Numbered from the stretch's first letter, positions 21,097 through 29,461 are shown. The stretch: DNA of 64,000 bases from Prevotella sp. (GCA_017619375.1 JAFZSL010000068.1:24011-88010), one strand, 5' to 3'. Notes: generated by a model from the sequence alone, not told the origin. A program made the numbers and translations.

Positions 21097-21180
21097 ATGC
21101 TCGCCTCTTCTTCGTAAATGCCGGTTCCGGTACGTGAGAAGTCTGCCAAACACCTCAAATACATCACCCCAAAAACAAGG

Positions 21181-21966
21181 ATGACCATGATGAAAAAAAT
21201 GATGACTCTACTGGCCATCGTGCTACTGCCGATGGCGGGGATGGCCCAAAGTGACGACTTTGGCACGATGCTTTCCATTGAAGCCACGAAGAAGATAGAC
21301 AAGAAACTCTCCGTGGGAGCAGAGGTGGAAATGCGCACACGCGACAATGTGAAGACCGTCGACAGATGGTCGGCTACCGCCGGGGCAAGCTATAAACTCC
21401 TCTCATGGCTCAAGGTCGCTGCACGATACACCTTCCTCTATGACAACAACGAGCGCATCTCCTATTTCGATAGCGAGGACGGAAAGGTGCAAAGAGGTCT
21501 TGTGAATATCGGCGACCCCAAGAAATGTGCTCAGTATTGGGGAACGAGACATCGTTTCGACATATCCCTCACTGGCAGCCACAAGATAGGAAGGGTGGAA
21601 CTATCGCTGCGTGAAAGGTGGCAATACACCTATCGCCCGGAATATACGGTCGATGAGCGGTGGAGCTACTATGAGCAGGGATGGGACGGCGAGGAGCATG
21701 TCTATAGCGGAAAGGGCAAGAACGTGCTGAGAAGCCGCTTGATGGCGGAATACAAGACCAAGGGATTCCCCATCACTCCCTATGTCAGCGCCGAGGCTTT
21801 CAATGCGTGGAAATTGGAAAAGATGCGATTCTATGTCGGTGCTGACTATAAAATCAACAAGCAGAACGAATTAGGCCTCTTTTATGGCTACCAGACCGTG
21901 CACGACGACTCCGACCTCGAACCTGACCGCCATTACGTCGGACTCGCCTACAAGGTGAAGTTCTGA
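21181..21966 (+). CDS. DUF2490-type outer-membrane protein
   Basis: A 261-residue exported beta-barrel-like protein. The signal peptide (MMKKMMTLLAIVLLPMAGMA, then Q) shows the start is near 21181-21190 rather than the frame's first ATG at 21118. Repeated amphipathic strands (FGTMLSIEATKKI, LSVGAEVEMRTRD, WSATAGASYKLL, VAARYTFLYDN, RFDISLTGSHKIGRVELSLRERWQYTY) and a final strand HYVGLAYKVKF fit DUF2490. Third gene of the VTC operon, which suggests an envelope-linked function for that operon. Function unknown. Confidence 0.82.
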   Translation: MTMMKKMMTLLAIVLLPMAGMAQSDDFGTMLSIEATKKIDKKLSVGAEVEMRTRDNVKTVDRWSATAGASYKLLSWLKVAARYTFLYDNNERISYFDSEDGKVQRGLVNIGDPKKCAQYWGTRHRFDISLTGSHKIGRVELSLRERWQYTYRPEYTVDERWSYYEQGWDGEEHVYSGKGKNVLRSRLMAEYKTKGFPITPYVSAEAFNAWKLEKMRFYVGADYKINKQNELGLFYGYQTVHDDSDLEPDRHYVGLAYKVKF

Positions 21967-21992
21967 GAAGATTGAAGATTATGCCAAGAATG

Positions 21993-22041
21993 GCGGTAAG
22001 TTTTAGGGACGGGTCTTTTGCCCGCCCGTAAAAAGAACCGC
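21993..22041. terminator. Long intergenic hairpin after the VTC operon
   Basis: Nested complementary segments make one long imperfect stem with a short loop: GCGGT/ACCGC outside, TTTTA/TAAAA in the middle and GGG-CGGG/CCCGCCC inside. It follows the DUF2490 stop by 27 bases and precedes the next gene by 35. It probably acts as a terminator, although a downstream T-run is lacking. Confidence 0.6.
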
Positions 22042-22076
22042 CCGCTAAAAATCATTGAGGATACCTTTTTTTTCCT

Positions 22077-22505
22077 ATGAAAATCTATGTGGCAAGTAGT
22101 TGGAGAAACACCTATTTCCCCGAAGTGGTAACCGCCTTGAGAAAGGCCGGCCATGACGTTTATGACTTCCGTAATCCGCCAAGTGGAGGCAACGGCTTCA
22201 GGTGGTCGGACATCGGAGAGGACTGGATGGAATGGTCGCCGGAAGAATACCGCGACCAACTCTCACATCCCAAAGCCGAAAAGCAGTTTGCCAACGACAT
22301 CGAGGCGATGCGTTCTTGCGACGGATGTGTATTGTTGCTCCCTTGCGGCAGGTCGGCTCACACCGAGGCGGGATGGTTTGCCGGACAGGGCAAACCGGTT
22401 TTCTTGCTTATTCCCGAGCGTCAGGAACCAGAACTGATGTACAAACTTTTCCATAGTGTCTGCTGTTCCACGGAGGAACTGATAGAGAAATTACAAGAAG
22501 GATAG
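22077..22505 (+). CDS. Nucleoside 2-deoxyribosyltransferase-like protein
   Basis: A 142-residue cytoplasmic protein that begins KIYVASSWRNTYFPEVVTAL and continues GHDVYDFRNP, the nucleotide-binding start of the nucleoside 2-deoxyribosyltransferase superfamily. AHTEAGWFAGQGKPV near residues 101-115 carries the Glu that is the nucleophile in characterised members. MRSCDGCVLLLPCG matches the central strand. Members act in nucleoside salvage or in sensing of nucleotide-like molecules. The start at 22077 is the only good ATG. The gene stands alone between a hairpin and the convergent DUF3307 gene. Confidence 0.75.
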   Translation: MKIYVASSWRNTYFPEVVTALRKAGHDVYDFRNPPSGGNGFRWSDIGEDWMEWSPEEYRDQLSHPKAEKQFANDIEAMRSCDGCVLLLPCGRSAHTEAGWFAGQGKPVFLLIPERQEPELMYKLFHSVCCSTEELIEKLQEG

Positions 22506-22535
22506 TCTTGGTCTTCCTCTAAACCCTATTTCATC

Positions 22536-22982
22536 CTAAAAATATAGTCTTGCCAGAACTACTGTGACGAGGATGTGCAGCAGTTGGTCAAATCCATACA
22601 CCATCCAGTTGGGCTTGCGCCTGGTGTCTCTCAACGCTTCATACATGACGGAGAGTTTGCTCTTGATGGTGTCGATGACGAAATGCGAACCCAACTCGAT
22701 GAGGAAGGCCGCCACGCAGCCTTGCAGTGACACGCTAAACAGTGCCAGAACCATCGTCATCAGCACGGCATGCACGCCGGCGTGAAGGAGTATCGGCAAG
22801 TATTCCTTACCACTCGACTTCGCCCGTATCATCGACTTGGTGGTGAGACAAAAGTCGCCAAGGTAATGACACAGCAACAATGCCGACAAAACCAGGCTCC
22901 ATTGATGTTGCTCGCTGCCTAAATGTTGACAGGAAGTCAATAAAAGGAAAAGGGGTAAAAACCTAACACCGTTTCTCGTCAT
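22536..22982 (-). CDS. DUF3307 family membrane protein
   Basis: A 148-residue inner-membrane protein. Four hydrophobic segments can be read: an N-terminal FLPLFLLL, LVLSALLLCHYLGDFCLTT, LLHAGVHAVLMTMVLALFSV, and the C-terminal YGFDQLLHILVTVVLARLYF. The H-x-x-G-D-F motif (CHYLGDF), LLHAGVHA and FDQLLH are typical of DUF3307, a family of unknown function. The N-terminal 25 residues look like an extra segment compared with the usual start, but no internal ATG precedes the conserved motif. It converges with the deoxyribosyltransferase gene. Confidence 0.75.
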   Translation of the reverse strand: MTRNGVRFLPLFLLLTSCQHLGSEQHQWSLVLSALLLCHYLGDFCLTTKSMIRAKSSGKEYLPILLHAGVHAVLMTMVLALFSVSLQGCVAAFLIELGSHFVIDTIKSKLSVMYEALRDTRRKPNWMVYGFDQLLHILVTVVLARLYF

Positions 22983-23083
22983 TGAAAATGTCCGTCATTT
23001 TGATATTAAGCTTCCGCTCGGATTTGCCGCTTGGCTTGTCCAAGAATCTTCAAAATCACATTTTTTCGTGGTTGGCTTAGTAG

Positions 23084-23107
23084 AGACGGGAAGAATCCCG
23101 CCTCCAC
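23084..23107. repeat. Intergenic hairpin motif GTAGAGACGGGA...CGCCTCC
   Basis: GAGACGGGA pairs with TCCCGCCTC around AGAA, with one mismatch. A diverged copy lies at 37014-37038. It sits in the gap between the DUF3307 and lipoprotein genes. Confidence 0.55.
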
Positions 23108-23135
23108 AGTGCGCTCAGCCCGGATGGTTAATCTC

Positions 23136-23212
23136 AGCCTCGCTGTTTTTTGTTGCGACTCGGCATAGTTCAAACAAGTTTGACTCTGCACTCGCTGCTT
23201 TAAAAATTCACT
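23136..23212. repeat. Dispersed repeat R2, copy 1
   Basis: About 77 bases that can be aligned almost throughout with 63908-63982. Shared landmarks are the CGCTG start, GCGACTCGGCA, an inverted repeat around CAAAC-AAGTTTG and the CTCGCTGCT end. It lies at the 3' end of the lipoprotein gene and overlaps its stop codon, so it would be transcribed as a 3' hairpin. Confidence 0.8.
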
Positions 23213-23972
23213 TCTTTACGGTGAAAGTTTGTCCATCCCAAATCATCTGGAACGATGTGGTGTCGTAGGAGTCCATATCGTTTTCGGTGAAGGTCATGAC
23301 TTCGATGTTCTTGCCTTTGTCGGGAAGGACAACAGAATAGTTTGCAAATGATGCTACGTTCTTTTCCACCAAATCCGTCAACTGTGGTTCCGGGGTCAGC
23401 ATGTCGGTCTCGGGGTCATAGTCATAGAACAGCACCAGTTTCGCATCATCCTCCACATTCTCATGCCCCTCTGTCAGCCAGACAGCAAGCAGTTTATGAC
23501 CATTTTTGCGGTTCCAGTAGCAGCAGTCGGTGTTCCAGTCGAATTGCGACATGGCGCGGCAGGTGACATAGCCGTTGCGCTCCTCGAGGTTGACATGGCA
23601 ACCCGTTTTTTCCTCGTTGTAATTCTGGGGTTGGGTGAGGTATTCATACAAAGCAGCATTCGGCTTGTAGTCCTTGAATTCTCCACAGAAAGCAAAGGCT
23701 AACTGCATGATTCCGACGGGACCGTCGCCAGATCCCACATCGATTTTTTTTGTTTTCCATTCCTTCCTGATTTGGTTGATGACACTCCCGTCATCATTGC
23801 GCTCGTCGATGGACGCTTTCTCATCAACAGTTTTATTCTCACTCTTGGAAGTTGTCTCTGCAATCTGGTCTTTTACGATTTCCTCAGACGCTTTCTCTCC
23901 GCTTTTGTTGCCGCAAGCCCAAATGGCGAGTGCCATGGCCAGGAATGCGATGGTCAATGTGTTCTTTTTCAT
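23208..23972 (-). CDS. Hypothetical lipoprotein
   Basis: A 254-residue protein I do not recognise. From the ATG at 23972 the signal MKKNTLTIAFLAMALAIWA is followed by Cys, a lipoprotein start. The frame extends 16 codons upstream, but the promoter at 23998-24027 rules that out. After a charged, low-complexity linker (KSGEKASEEIVKDQIAETTSKS) comes a globular domain with four Cys and many aromatics (AMSQFDWNTDCCYWNRKNGHKLLAVWL, LVLFYDYDPETDMLTPEP). The gene is divergent from the kinase-WG operon and shares a 158-bp promoter region with it, which may or may not reflect a shared role. Confidence 0.65.
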   Translation of the reverse strand: MKKNTLTIAFLAMALAIWACGNKSGEKASEEIVKDQIAETTSKSENKTVDEKASIDERNDDGSVINQIRKEWKTKKIDVGSGDGPVGIMQLAFAFCGEFKDYKPNAALYEYLTQPQNYNEEKTGCHVNLEERNGYVTCRAMSQFDWNTDCCYWNRKNGHKLLAVWLTEGHENVEDDAKLVLFYDYDPETDMLTPEPQLTDLVEKNVASFANYSVVLPDKGKNIEVMTFTENDMDSYDTTSFQMIWDGQTFTVKK

Positions 23973-23997
23973 TTCTCTCTTATTTGGTTTGGAAATG

Positions 23998-24027
23998 CAA
24001 ATGTAGTGAAAAAATGACATAATGCAA
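23998..24027 (-). promoter_or_regulatory. Promoter of the 23208 lipoprotein gene
   Basis: Minus-strand TTG (24027-24025), 19 bases, TACATTTG (24005-23998). It lies 26 bases upstream of the start at 23972. Confidence 0.65.
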
Positions 24028-24080
24028 TAGGTTTCTCCAAAAACAAGTTTGAAAATGGAAAAAGAAAAACCTCCTCATTC

Positions 24081-24111
24081 TTGGACATTTCGCATAATTG
24101 CCTTATTTTTG
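24081..24111 (+). promoter_or_regulatory. Promoter of the kinase-WG operon
   Basis: TTG (24081-24083), a 20-base spacer and TATTTTTG (24104-24111) match the Bacteroidetes consensus. Transcription would begin a few bases before the ATG at 24131, giving a very short leader. Confidence 0.7.
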
Positions 24112-24130
24112 TGCCAAAATAGTTAAATCC

Positions 24131-25939
24131 ATGCAACATCTTCAGTTAGGCGCCTTTTTGCAAAACGGGAAATACAGGATAGTGAAAGTGCTTGGCCAAG
24201 GTGGTTTCGGCATCACCTACATGGCGGAGCAATACCCGTTGAAGAAAAAGGTTGCCATCAAGGAGTTCTTCATACAAGACTTGTGTTTCCGCGACAACAC
24301 GGCGAACGTGCGCACCCTAACGCAGTCCGACATGGTGGACCGATACCGCCAGAAATTCTTCAAGGAAGCGCAGATCCAGGCACAATTCAACCACCCAAAC
24401 ATTGTCCGGGTGATCGACTTTTTCAAGGAAAACGGCACGGGGTATTATGTGATGGATTATCTGGAAGGGGAGAACCTGGCAGAAATCATTGCGAAAAACG
24501 GACCTTTGTCTGAATCGACTGCGCTGCGATACATCAGGAAGGTGGCTGACGCGCTGGACTACATCCACCAGGCCAAAGTCAATCATCTCGACATCAAGCC
24601 TGCCAACATCGTGGTGTGTCGTGATAATGACGAGCCGGTCATCATCGATTTCGGCGTGTCGAAACAGTATGACGAGCAGAAAGACCAGTCTACAACCACG
24701 CCGCCGGGTGTGAGCAATGGCTATTCGCCCATAGAGCAGTATGAATCGGGAGGTGTCAGCAAGTTCTCACCCCAAGCCGACATCTATGCCTTGGGGGCGA
24801 CGCTTTACAAACTGCTGACAGGGAACACGCCCCCGAAAGCATCCTGTCTGCTCAATGAAGGCCTGCCACCATTACCAAGCCATATCTCCACACAAGTATG
24901 TTGGGCGATAGAGAATGCCATGCAACCCCGCCGATATGACCGCCCCGGGAGCATCAGGGAATTGATGGCGATGCTGCCTGCTGCCGATACGGAAGAAACA
25001 GAAGCGGTTTCTCCAACAATCGACAACGTATATGAAACGCCCATCCCAGTATCAGACGAACCGGAAGAGGTGGTGTATCCCTATGAAGAGATATCCTATG
25101 AAAGGAAACGTCCCTTCCCCTATTTTTGGTTGATTTTCCCGTTGGCGGGCCTTCTCTTGGGAGGATTGGTGATGTATTTTGTCCTGAAAAGCAACTCGTC
25201 TGCTGCAGGGAATGACGGCGATGGCATGGAAAATACTCTTGAGGATGTAAAAGAGGTGGGTAATCCCATTATCGACAACCTTGTCAAGAACATGGTCAAG
25301 GTGGAAGGAGGCACGTTCACCATGGGCGACACTTCGGGGGCTTATGTGGAAAACAATGAATATCCCTTGCATCAAGTGACTCTTTCCTCGTTCCATATCG
25401 GCCGTTACGAAGTGACACAGGAGGAATGGCAAGCGGTGATGGGCAACAATCCCGCCAGTTTCAGTGACCCCAAGCGTCCAGTGGAATTCGTTAGTTGGGA
25501 TGACTGCCAATTGTTTATAAGAAAACTAAACACCTTGACAGGAAAGAAATTCCGTCTGCCTACAGAGGCGGAGTGGGAGTTTGCTGCTAGAGGTGGTGTG
25601 GAAAGTCATGGATACATCTATTCGGGAAACAATGACCTCGGTACCGTGGCATGGTATTCGGCAAATAGTGGCAGCTCCACCCAGGCCGTCGGTCAGAAAC
25701 AACCCAATGAATTGGGGCTGTATGACATGACGGGCAATTTATGGGAATGGTGCAGCGACTGGTATGGAGGGTATGATTCCAACAAGCAGGATAATCCCAC
25801 GGGACCCTCGTCGGGTTCGCAGCGCGTGCTCAGAGGCGGGGGATGGAACGGGGGCGCCAAGAACTGTCGTGTTTCCAATCGTGATAGCCGGTTTCCCGAT
25901 TACAGCAGCGACCGTCTTGGATTGCGCCTTGCACATTAG
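24131..25939 (+). CDS. Transmembrane Ser/Thr protein kinase with C-terminal FGE/SUMF1-like domain
   Basis: A 602-residue, single-pass membrane protein. Residues 15-290 form a PknB-like kinase domain: P-loop GQGGFGITY (22-30), VAIKEF Lys, catalytic loop HLDIKPAN (152-159, Leu in place of the usual Arg), DFG at 173-175 and a Thr-rich activation segment (STTTPPGVSNGYSPIEQY). One hydrophobic helix (about 329-351) follows. The outer part from about 390 is a formylglycine-generating-enzyme-like domain (GGTFTMGDTSG, EVTQEEWQAVMGNNP, FRLPTEAEWEFAARGG, GNLWEWCSDWYGG, RVLRGGGWNGGAKNCR). Of the two FGE catalytic Cys positions only the second appears to be kept, so it may bind rather than oxidise. Two WG-repeat genes follow on the same strand. 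Confidence 0.92.
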   Translation: MQHLQLGAFLQNGKYRIVKVLGQGGFGITYMAEQYPLKKKVAIKEFFIQDLCFRDNTANVRTLTQSDMVDRYRQKFFKEAQIQAQFNHPNIVRVIDFFKENGTGYYVMDYLEGENLAEIIAKNGPLSESTALRYIRKVADALDYIHQAKVNHLDIKPANIVVCRDNDEPVIIDFGVSKQYDEQKDQSTTTPPGVSNGYSPIEQYESGGVSKFSPQADIYALGATLYKLLTGNTPPKASCLLNEGLPPLPSHISTQVCWAIENAMQPRRYDRPGSIRELMAMLPAADTEETEAVSPTIDNVYETPIPVSDEPEEVVYPYEEISYERKRPFPYFWLIFPLAGLLLGGLVMYFVLKSNSSAAGNDGDGMENTLEDVKEVGNPIIDNLVKNMVKVEGGTFTMGDTSGAYVENNEYPLHQVTLSSFHIGRYEVTQEEWQAVMGNNPASFSDPKRPVEFVSWDDCQLFIRKLNTLTGKKFRLPTEAEWEFAARGGVESHGYIYSGNNDLGTVAWYSANSGSSTQAVGQKQPNELGLYDMTGNLWEWCSDWYGGYDSNKQDNPTGPSSGSQRVLRGGGWNGGAKNCRVSNRDSRFPDYSSDRLGLRLAH

Positions 25940-26006
25940 CCACCTGCTATAGATAGTAAGAACATTCTTAATCAATTATCATCAACCTTATAAAAAATGT
26001 AAAACT

Positions 26007-27641
26007 ATGACTGTTTTCAATCGATTCTTGATTTTACTGGGCCTGTTCCTGTCTTTCCATCTCAATGCCTTTTGTCAGAATGATGATGAGGAGGATGAAG
26101 ATGTGAACGCCAAGATTGTCGAGCAACTTCGCCAGAAGTATGATGATGCTGAGTATTTCGAAGATGGCTTCTTTGTGAAGCAAAACGGGCGATGGGAATT
26201 TGCCGATGAAAACGGCAAGGTTCTCACCAATATGCACATAGAGAATGTCGAGAACTATTATTTTTCTGCAGAATTGACCATCAAGGGCAATAAATACGAA
26301 GTCAGTGCCCCATTCGAAGATGGTAAGGTGCTGGTAGGAAGATATGAGCATTTCGCATATATGGACAGTGATGGCGATTTAATCACGCGATTCATCTATG
26401 ATAGATATGGCGAGGAAGTCGATGGCGATCCGGCGGAGATAGAAGCCATCATCAACATCAGCGACCAGATCCTTCGGGTTTACAAAGAGGTGGAACAAGG
26501 CAGTTATTCCTCTGTGAAATCGCTTGAGAAGAGCATAGGTTTCGAACAAGCAGAAAAATTGAGTTCAGAGATAGCAGACTCCTTGTTGGTGCTTTTGTGC
26601 AAGACCTACGACAACAGCCCCAAGAACATCGATATGAAAATCGCCGAGGACTTGTTTGAGGCAACCATAGCGCCTTGTGGACAAGTCGGTTGCGAGGCTG
26701 TGCTTGCCTATTACAAGTCCAATGGTTTGGACCAGAAGAAAAGGCTTGGGTATGTGAGACAATTGGCTGATGACTATGGCCAATACCATGCCTATGAGAT
26801 GATGGGTGATTTTTTTGTCGAGGGTGCCCTTTGCCCTAAAGACATTCAAGGAGCCATCAATTATTATAAGAAGGTGATTGAGGTTGATGCCCAGGATTTT
26901 GGGGAGAGTTCGCGCAAGAAACTGGCAGACCTTTGGAACAAATATGGCACTCAATACGAGAATCTTTTGGGAAAACTCTGTGCGGAAAACGAGTTGGTGG
27001 AATATTTCAATGATGATTATTTCATGTTGACGAATGGCACACAGAAAATGTTGGTGGACACGCTGTGCCAAGAAGTCCTGCCCAAGGGCGAATATGACAT
27101 CTATGGCGTTGTATCGGACTTTTTCATCATTGGTGGCGAGATGTCAGGAGTTCAATTGGTGAAGAAGGGTGGGGTGCCTGTCATCAATCAGAAATTTGAA
27201 GATATCAAGTCAATCAGCGATGATGATGACTTGCAATTTGTGATGAAGAAAGATGAGAAATGGGGATTTTTTGACAAGGATGGCAAGCCCATCACATCGA
27301 TGATCTTCGATGATTATTCATCAGGCTATTCCTCCAATCCTTTTGTTGAACTTAACAAGGAGGAATATTCCATCAACTCGTTGTTTGACCATGGGATGAT
27401 GATTCTGGGCAAGGATGACAAGATGGGATGTATCGACACCAATGGAAATGTCGTCATTCCTTTTGTCTATGAGGGCTTGGCGTTCACACCCAAGGGAAAT
27501 ATCTTGGTCAAGAAAGGTGAGAAAATTGGCGCCATCGATAGAAATGGCAAGGAAATCCTGCCTTGCCAATATGACGACATCGATTTTGACACGGAAGAAG
27601 GGAAATTCAAACTGAAAAAAGTGGAATTCTTCGACTTGTAA
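26007..27641 (+). CDS. Exported WG-repeat protein, paralogue 1
   Basis: A 544-residue protein with a Sec signal (MTVFNRFLILLGLFLSFHLNAFC, then QND). WG-type beta repeats occur at both ends. Near residues 50-75 there is VKQNGRWEFADENGKVL and near 120 YMDSDGDLITRFIYD. From about 360 on are LVKKGGVPVINQKFEDI, VMKKDEKWGFFDKDGKPITSMIFDDY, KMGCIDTNGNVVIPFVYEGL and KIGAIDRNGKEILPCQYDDI. The middle (150-330) is helical and includes a SEL1-like stretch (VEGALCPKDIQGAINYYKKVIE). It lies 67 bp after the kinase gene with no terminator between. It closely resembles the next gene throughout, so the pair arose by tandem duplication. Role unknown; it would meet the kinase's outer domain in the periplasm. Confidence 0.85.
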   Translation: MTVFNRFLILLGLFLSFHLNAFCQNDDEEDEDVNAKIVEQLRQKYDDAEYFEDGFFVKQNGRWEFADENGKVLTNMHIENVENYYFSAELTIKGNKYEVSAPFEDGKVLVGRYEHFAYMDSDGDLITRFIYDRYGEEVDGDPAEIEAIINISDQILRVYKEVEQGSYSSVKSLEKSIGFEQAEKLSSEIADSLLVLLCKTYDNSPKNIDMKIAEDLFEATIAPCGQVGCEAVLAYYKSNGLDQKKRLGYVRQLADDYGQYHAYEMMGDFFVEGALCPKDIQGAINYYKKVIEVDAQDFGESSRKKLADLWNKYGTQYENLLGKLCAENELVEYFNDDYFMLTNGTQKMLVDTLCQEVLPKGEYDIYGVVSDFFIIGGEMSGVQLVKKGGVPVINQKFEDIKSISDDDDLQFVMKKDEKWGFFDKDGKPITSMIFDDYSSGYSSNPFVELNKEEYSINSLFDHGMMILGKDDKMGCIDTNGNVVIPFVYEGLAFTPKGNILVKKGEKIGAIDRNGKEILPCQYDDIDFDTEEGKFKLKKVEFFDL

Positions 27642-27705
27642 CAATAGTAAACACTTTATGCTAAATATTATACAACAAATCCAAACCTTGAAATATTGTA
27701 AGACC

Positions 27706-29334
27706 ATGACTATTTTCAATCGTTTCTTAATCATATTGGGGCTCTTCATGTCATTCCATCTCAATGCCTTCTGCCAGGAAGATGACGAAGAGGATATGAA
27801 CGACAAAATTGCCGAACAACTTCGCCTGATGTATGATGATGTAGCCCATTTCAATGATGTCTTCTTCGTGAAGCAAAACGGGGTGTGGGAATTTGCCAAT
27901 GAGTATGGCAAGAAGCTCACCAACATGCGCATTGAGAACGTGGAGGCTGCGTATGTTTCTGCAGAATTGACCATCAAGGGCAAGAAATACACTGTCTACA
28001 GTCCGTTCGAAGATGACAGGGTGCTTGTGGGAAGATACGGGTATTTTGCCGCAATGGACAAGAATGGCAATGTGGTCACACCCTTCATGTATGATGGCGA
28101 TGGAGACAAGATTGACATCGACCCGGAGGAGGCTGCTGCCATCATCAGCGTCAGCGACCAGGTATTGCAGGTCTACCAAGAAGTGGAGCAAGGCCGATAC
28201 GCCTCGGTGAAGGCCCTTGAAAAGAGCATCAGCCTTGAACAAGCTGAAAAATTCACTTCCGAAGTGGCAGATTCCTTGTTGACGCTCTTGTGCAAGACGT
28301 ATGAAAAAAGCCCCAAGCATGTTGATATGAAAATCGCAGAGAACCTGTTCGAGGCGACCTTGGTTAATTGTGGAGTCCTCGGCAACGATGTCGTGCTTGA
28401 CTATTATGAGACGCATGGCTTGGACAAACAAAAAAGGTTTGATTATGTGAGGGATTTGGTTGACAATTACCCTACGACACGTAGCTATATAATGATGGGT
28501 GATTTCTTGGTCGAGGGTGCCCTTTGTCCCAAAGACATTCAAGGAGCTATCAATAGTTACAAGGCCGTGGTCATGGACGGTTCAGATGAAGGTGGTGTCG
28601 CCCACGACAAATTGGCAGAGTTATGGAAGAAATATGGAACCCAATACGACAATCTGGTGGGAAAACTCTGTGCGGAAAACGAACAGGTGGAATATTTCGA
28701 TGATGAAAACATCATGCTGACCAATGGCAAACAGAGGATGGTGGTCGATGCGCAGCAACAAGTAGTCCTGCCTAAGGGCGATTATGAAATTGCCGGCTAT
28801 AATGGCGACCTTTTCTTCCTTTTGGATGATTCCTCACAATATCAATTGGTTAAGAAGGGGGGCGAACCATTGGTGAATGGGAAGTTTGACGATTATTTCA
28901 TCCTTTCCATGGAGATGGACGAGGCTCAATATGTTTTGAAGAAGAATGGGAAATGGGGCTTCTATGGAACGGATGGAAAGCCTGTCACATCGATGGTCTT
29001 TGATGATTATGAACCTGAAATGTGGGAAGAGCCAAGTCTTGAAATCAATGGGGAGAAATACACCGTCCATTCTTTGTTCAACAGCGGGATGATGATTGTG
29101 GACAAGGAAGATGCATATGGCTGTATCGACACTAATGGGAAAGTGGTTGTTCCCCTTGTCTATGACCAGATGACGTTTACTCCCAAAGGCAACCTTGTGG
29201 TGCTTAAAGGTGGAAAATATGGTGTCATTGACAGAAACGGCAACGAACTCCTGCCTTGCAAATATGACAACATCGAATATGATGAGGATGAAGGAAGGTT
29301 GAAAGCAATCGTGGAAGAATCCATCGACATTTAG
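27706..29334 (+). CDS. Exported WG-repeat protein, paralogue 2
   Basis: A 542-residue paralogue of the preceding protein with the same order: Sec signal (MTIFNRFLIILGLFMSFHLNAFC, then QED), N-terminal WG repeats (VKQNGVWEFANEYGKKL), helical middle with VEGALCPKDIQGAINSYK, and C-terminal WG repeats (LKKNGKWGFYGTDGKPVTSM, AYGCIDTNGKVVVPLVYDQM, KYGVIDRNGNELLPCKYDNI). The frame opens 16 codons earlier, but the ATG at 27706 aligns with the signal peptide start of paralogue 1. Divergence is greatest in the acidic N-terminal linker and just before the last repeats. It ends the operon, 37 bp before a strong hairpin. Confidence 0.85.
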   Translation: MTIFNRFLIILGLFMSFHLNAFCQEDDEEDMNDKIAEQLRLMYDDVAHFNDVFFVKQNGVWEFANEYGKKLTNMRIENVEAAYVSAELTIKGKKYTVYSPFEDDRVLVGRYGYFAAMDKNGNVVTPFMYDGDGDKIDIDPEEAAAIISVSDQVLQVYQEVEQGRYASVKALEKSISLEQAEKFTSEVADSLLTLLCKTYEKSPKHVDMKIAENLFEATLVNCGVLGNDVVLDYYETHGLDKQKRFDYVRDLVDNYPTTRSYIMMGDFLVEGALCPKDIQGAINSYKAVVMDGSDEGGVAHDKLAELWKKYGTQYDNLVGKLCAENEQVEYFDDENIMLTNGKQRMVVDAQQQVVLPKGDYEIAGYNGDLFFLLDDSSQYQLVKKGGEPLVNGKFDDYFILSMEMDEAQYVLKKNGKWGFYGTDGKPVTSMVFDDYEPEMWEEPSLEINGEKYTVHSLFNSGMMIVDKEDAYGCIDTNGKVVVPLVYDQMTFTPKGNLVVLKGGKYGVIDRNGNELLPCKYDNIEYDEDEGRLKAIVEESIDI

Positions 29335-29371
29335 TCGACGATACAGACAAAAGGACGTGATGTAAAAAATT

Positions 29372-29404
29372 CACTCCGTGCAGGCCAATGGCTTGCACGG
29401 AGTG
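29372..29404. terminator. Bidirectional terminator between WG operon and aldose epimerase
   Basis: A perfect 11-bp stem (29372-29382 with 29394-29404) plus an inner GCC/GGC pair is flanked by an A6 run on the left and a short T-run on the right. It can end the kinase-WG operon and the convergent epimerase transcript. Confidence 0.85.
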
Positions 29405-29461
29405 TTTGGTGAATGGTCATCCGCGTTCTTGGAATCAACGGTCTGGCCCTTTTGTTATCTT

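Noticed and set aside
23006-23191. 61-codon minus-strand frame
   Set aside because: It consists of the dispersed repeat R2 and the GTAGAGACG hairpin, so it is repeat sequence, not a gene.
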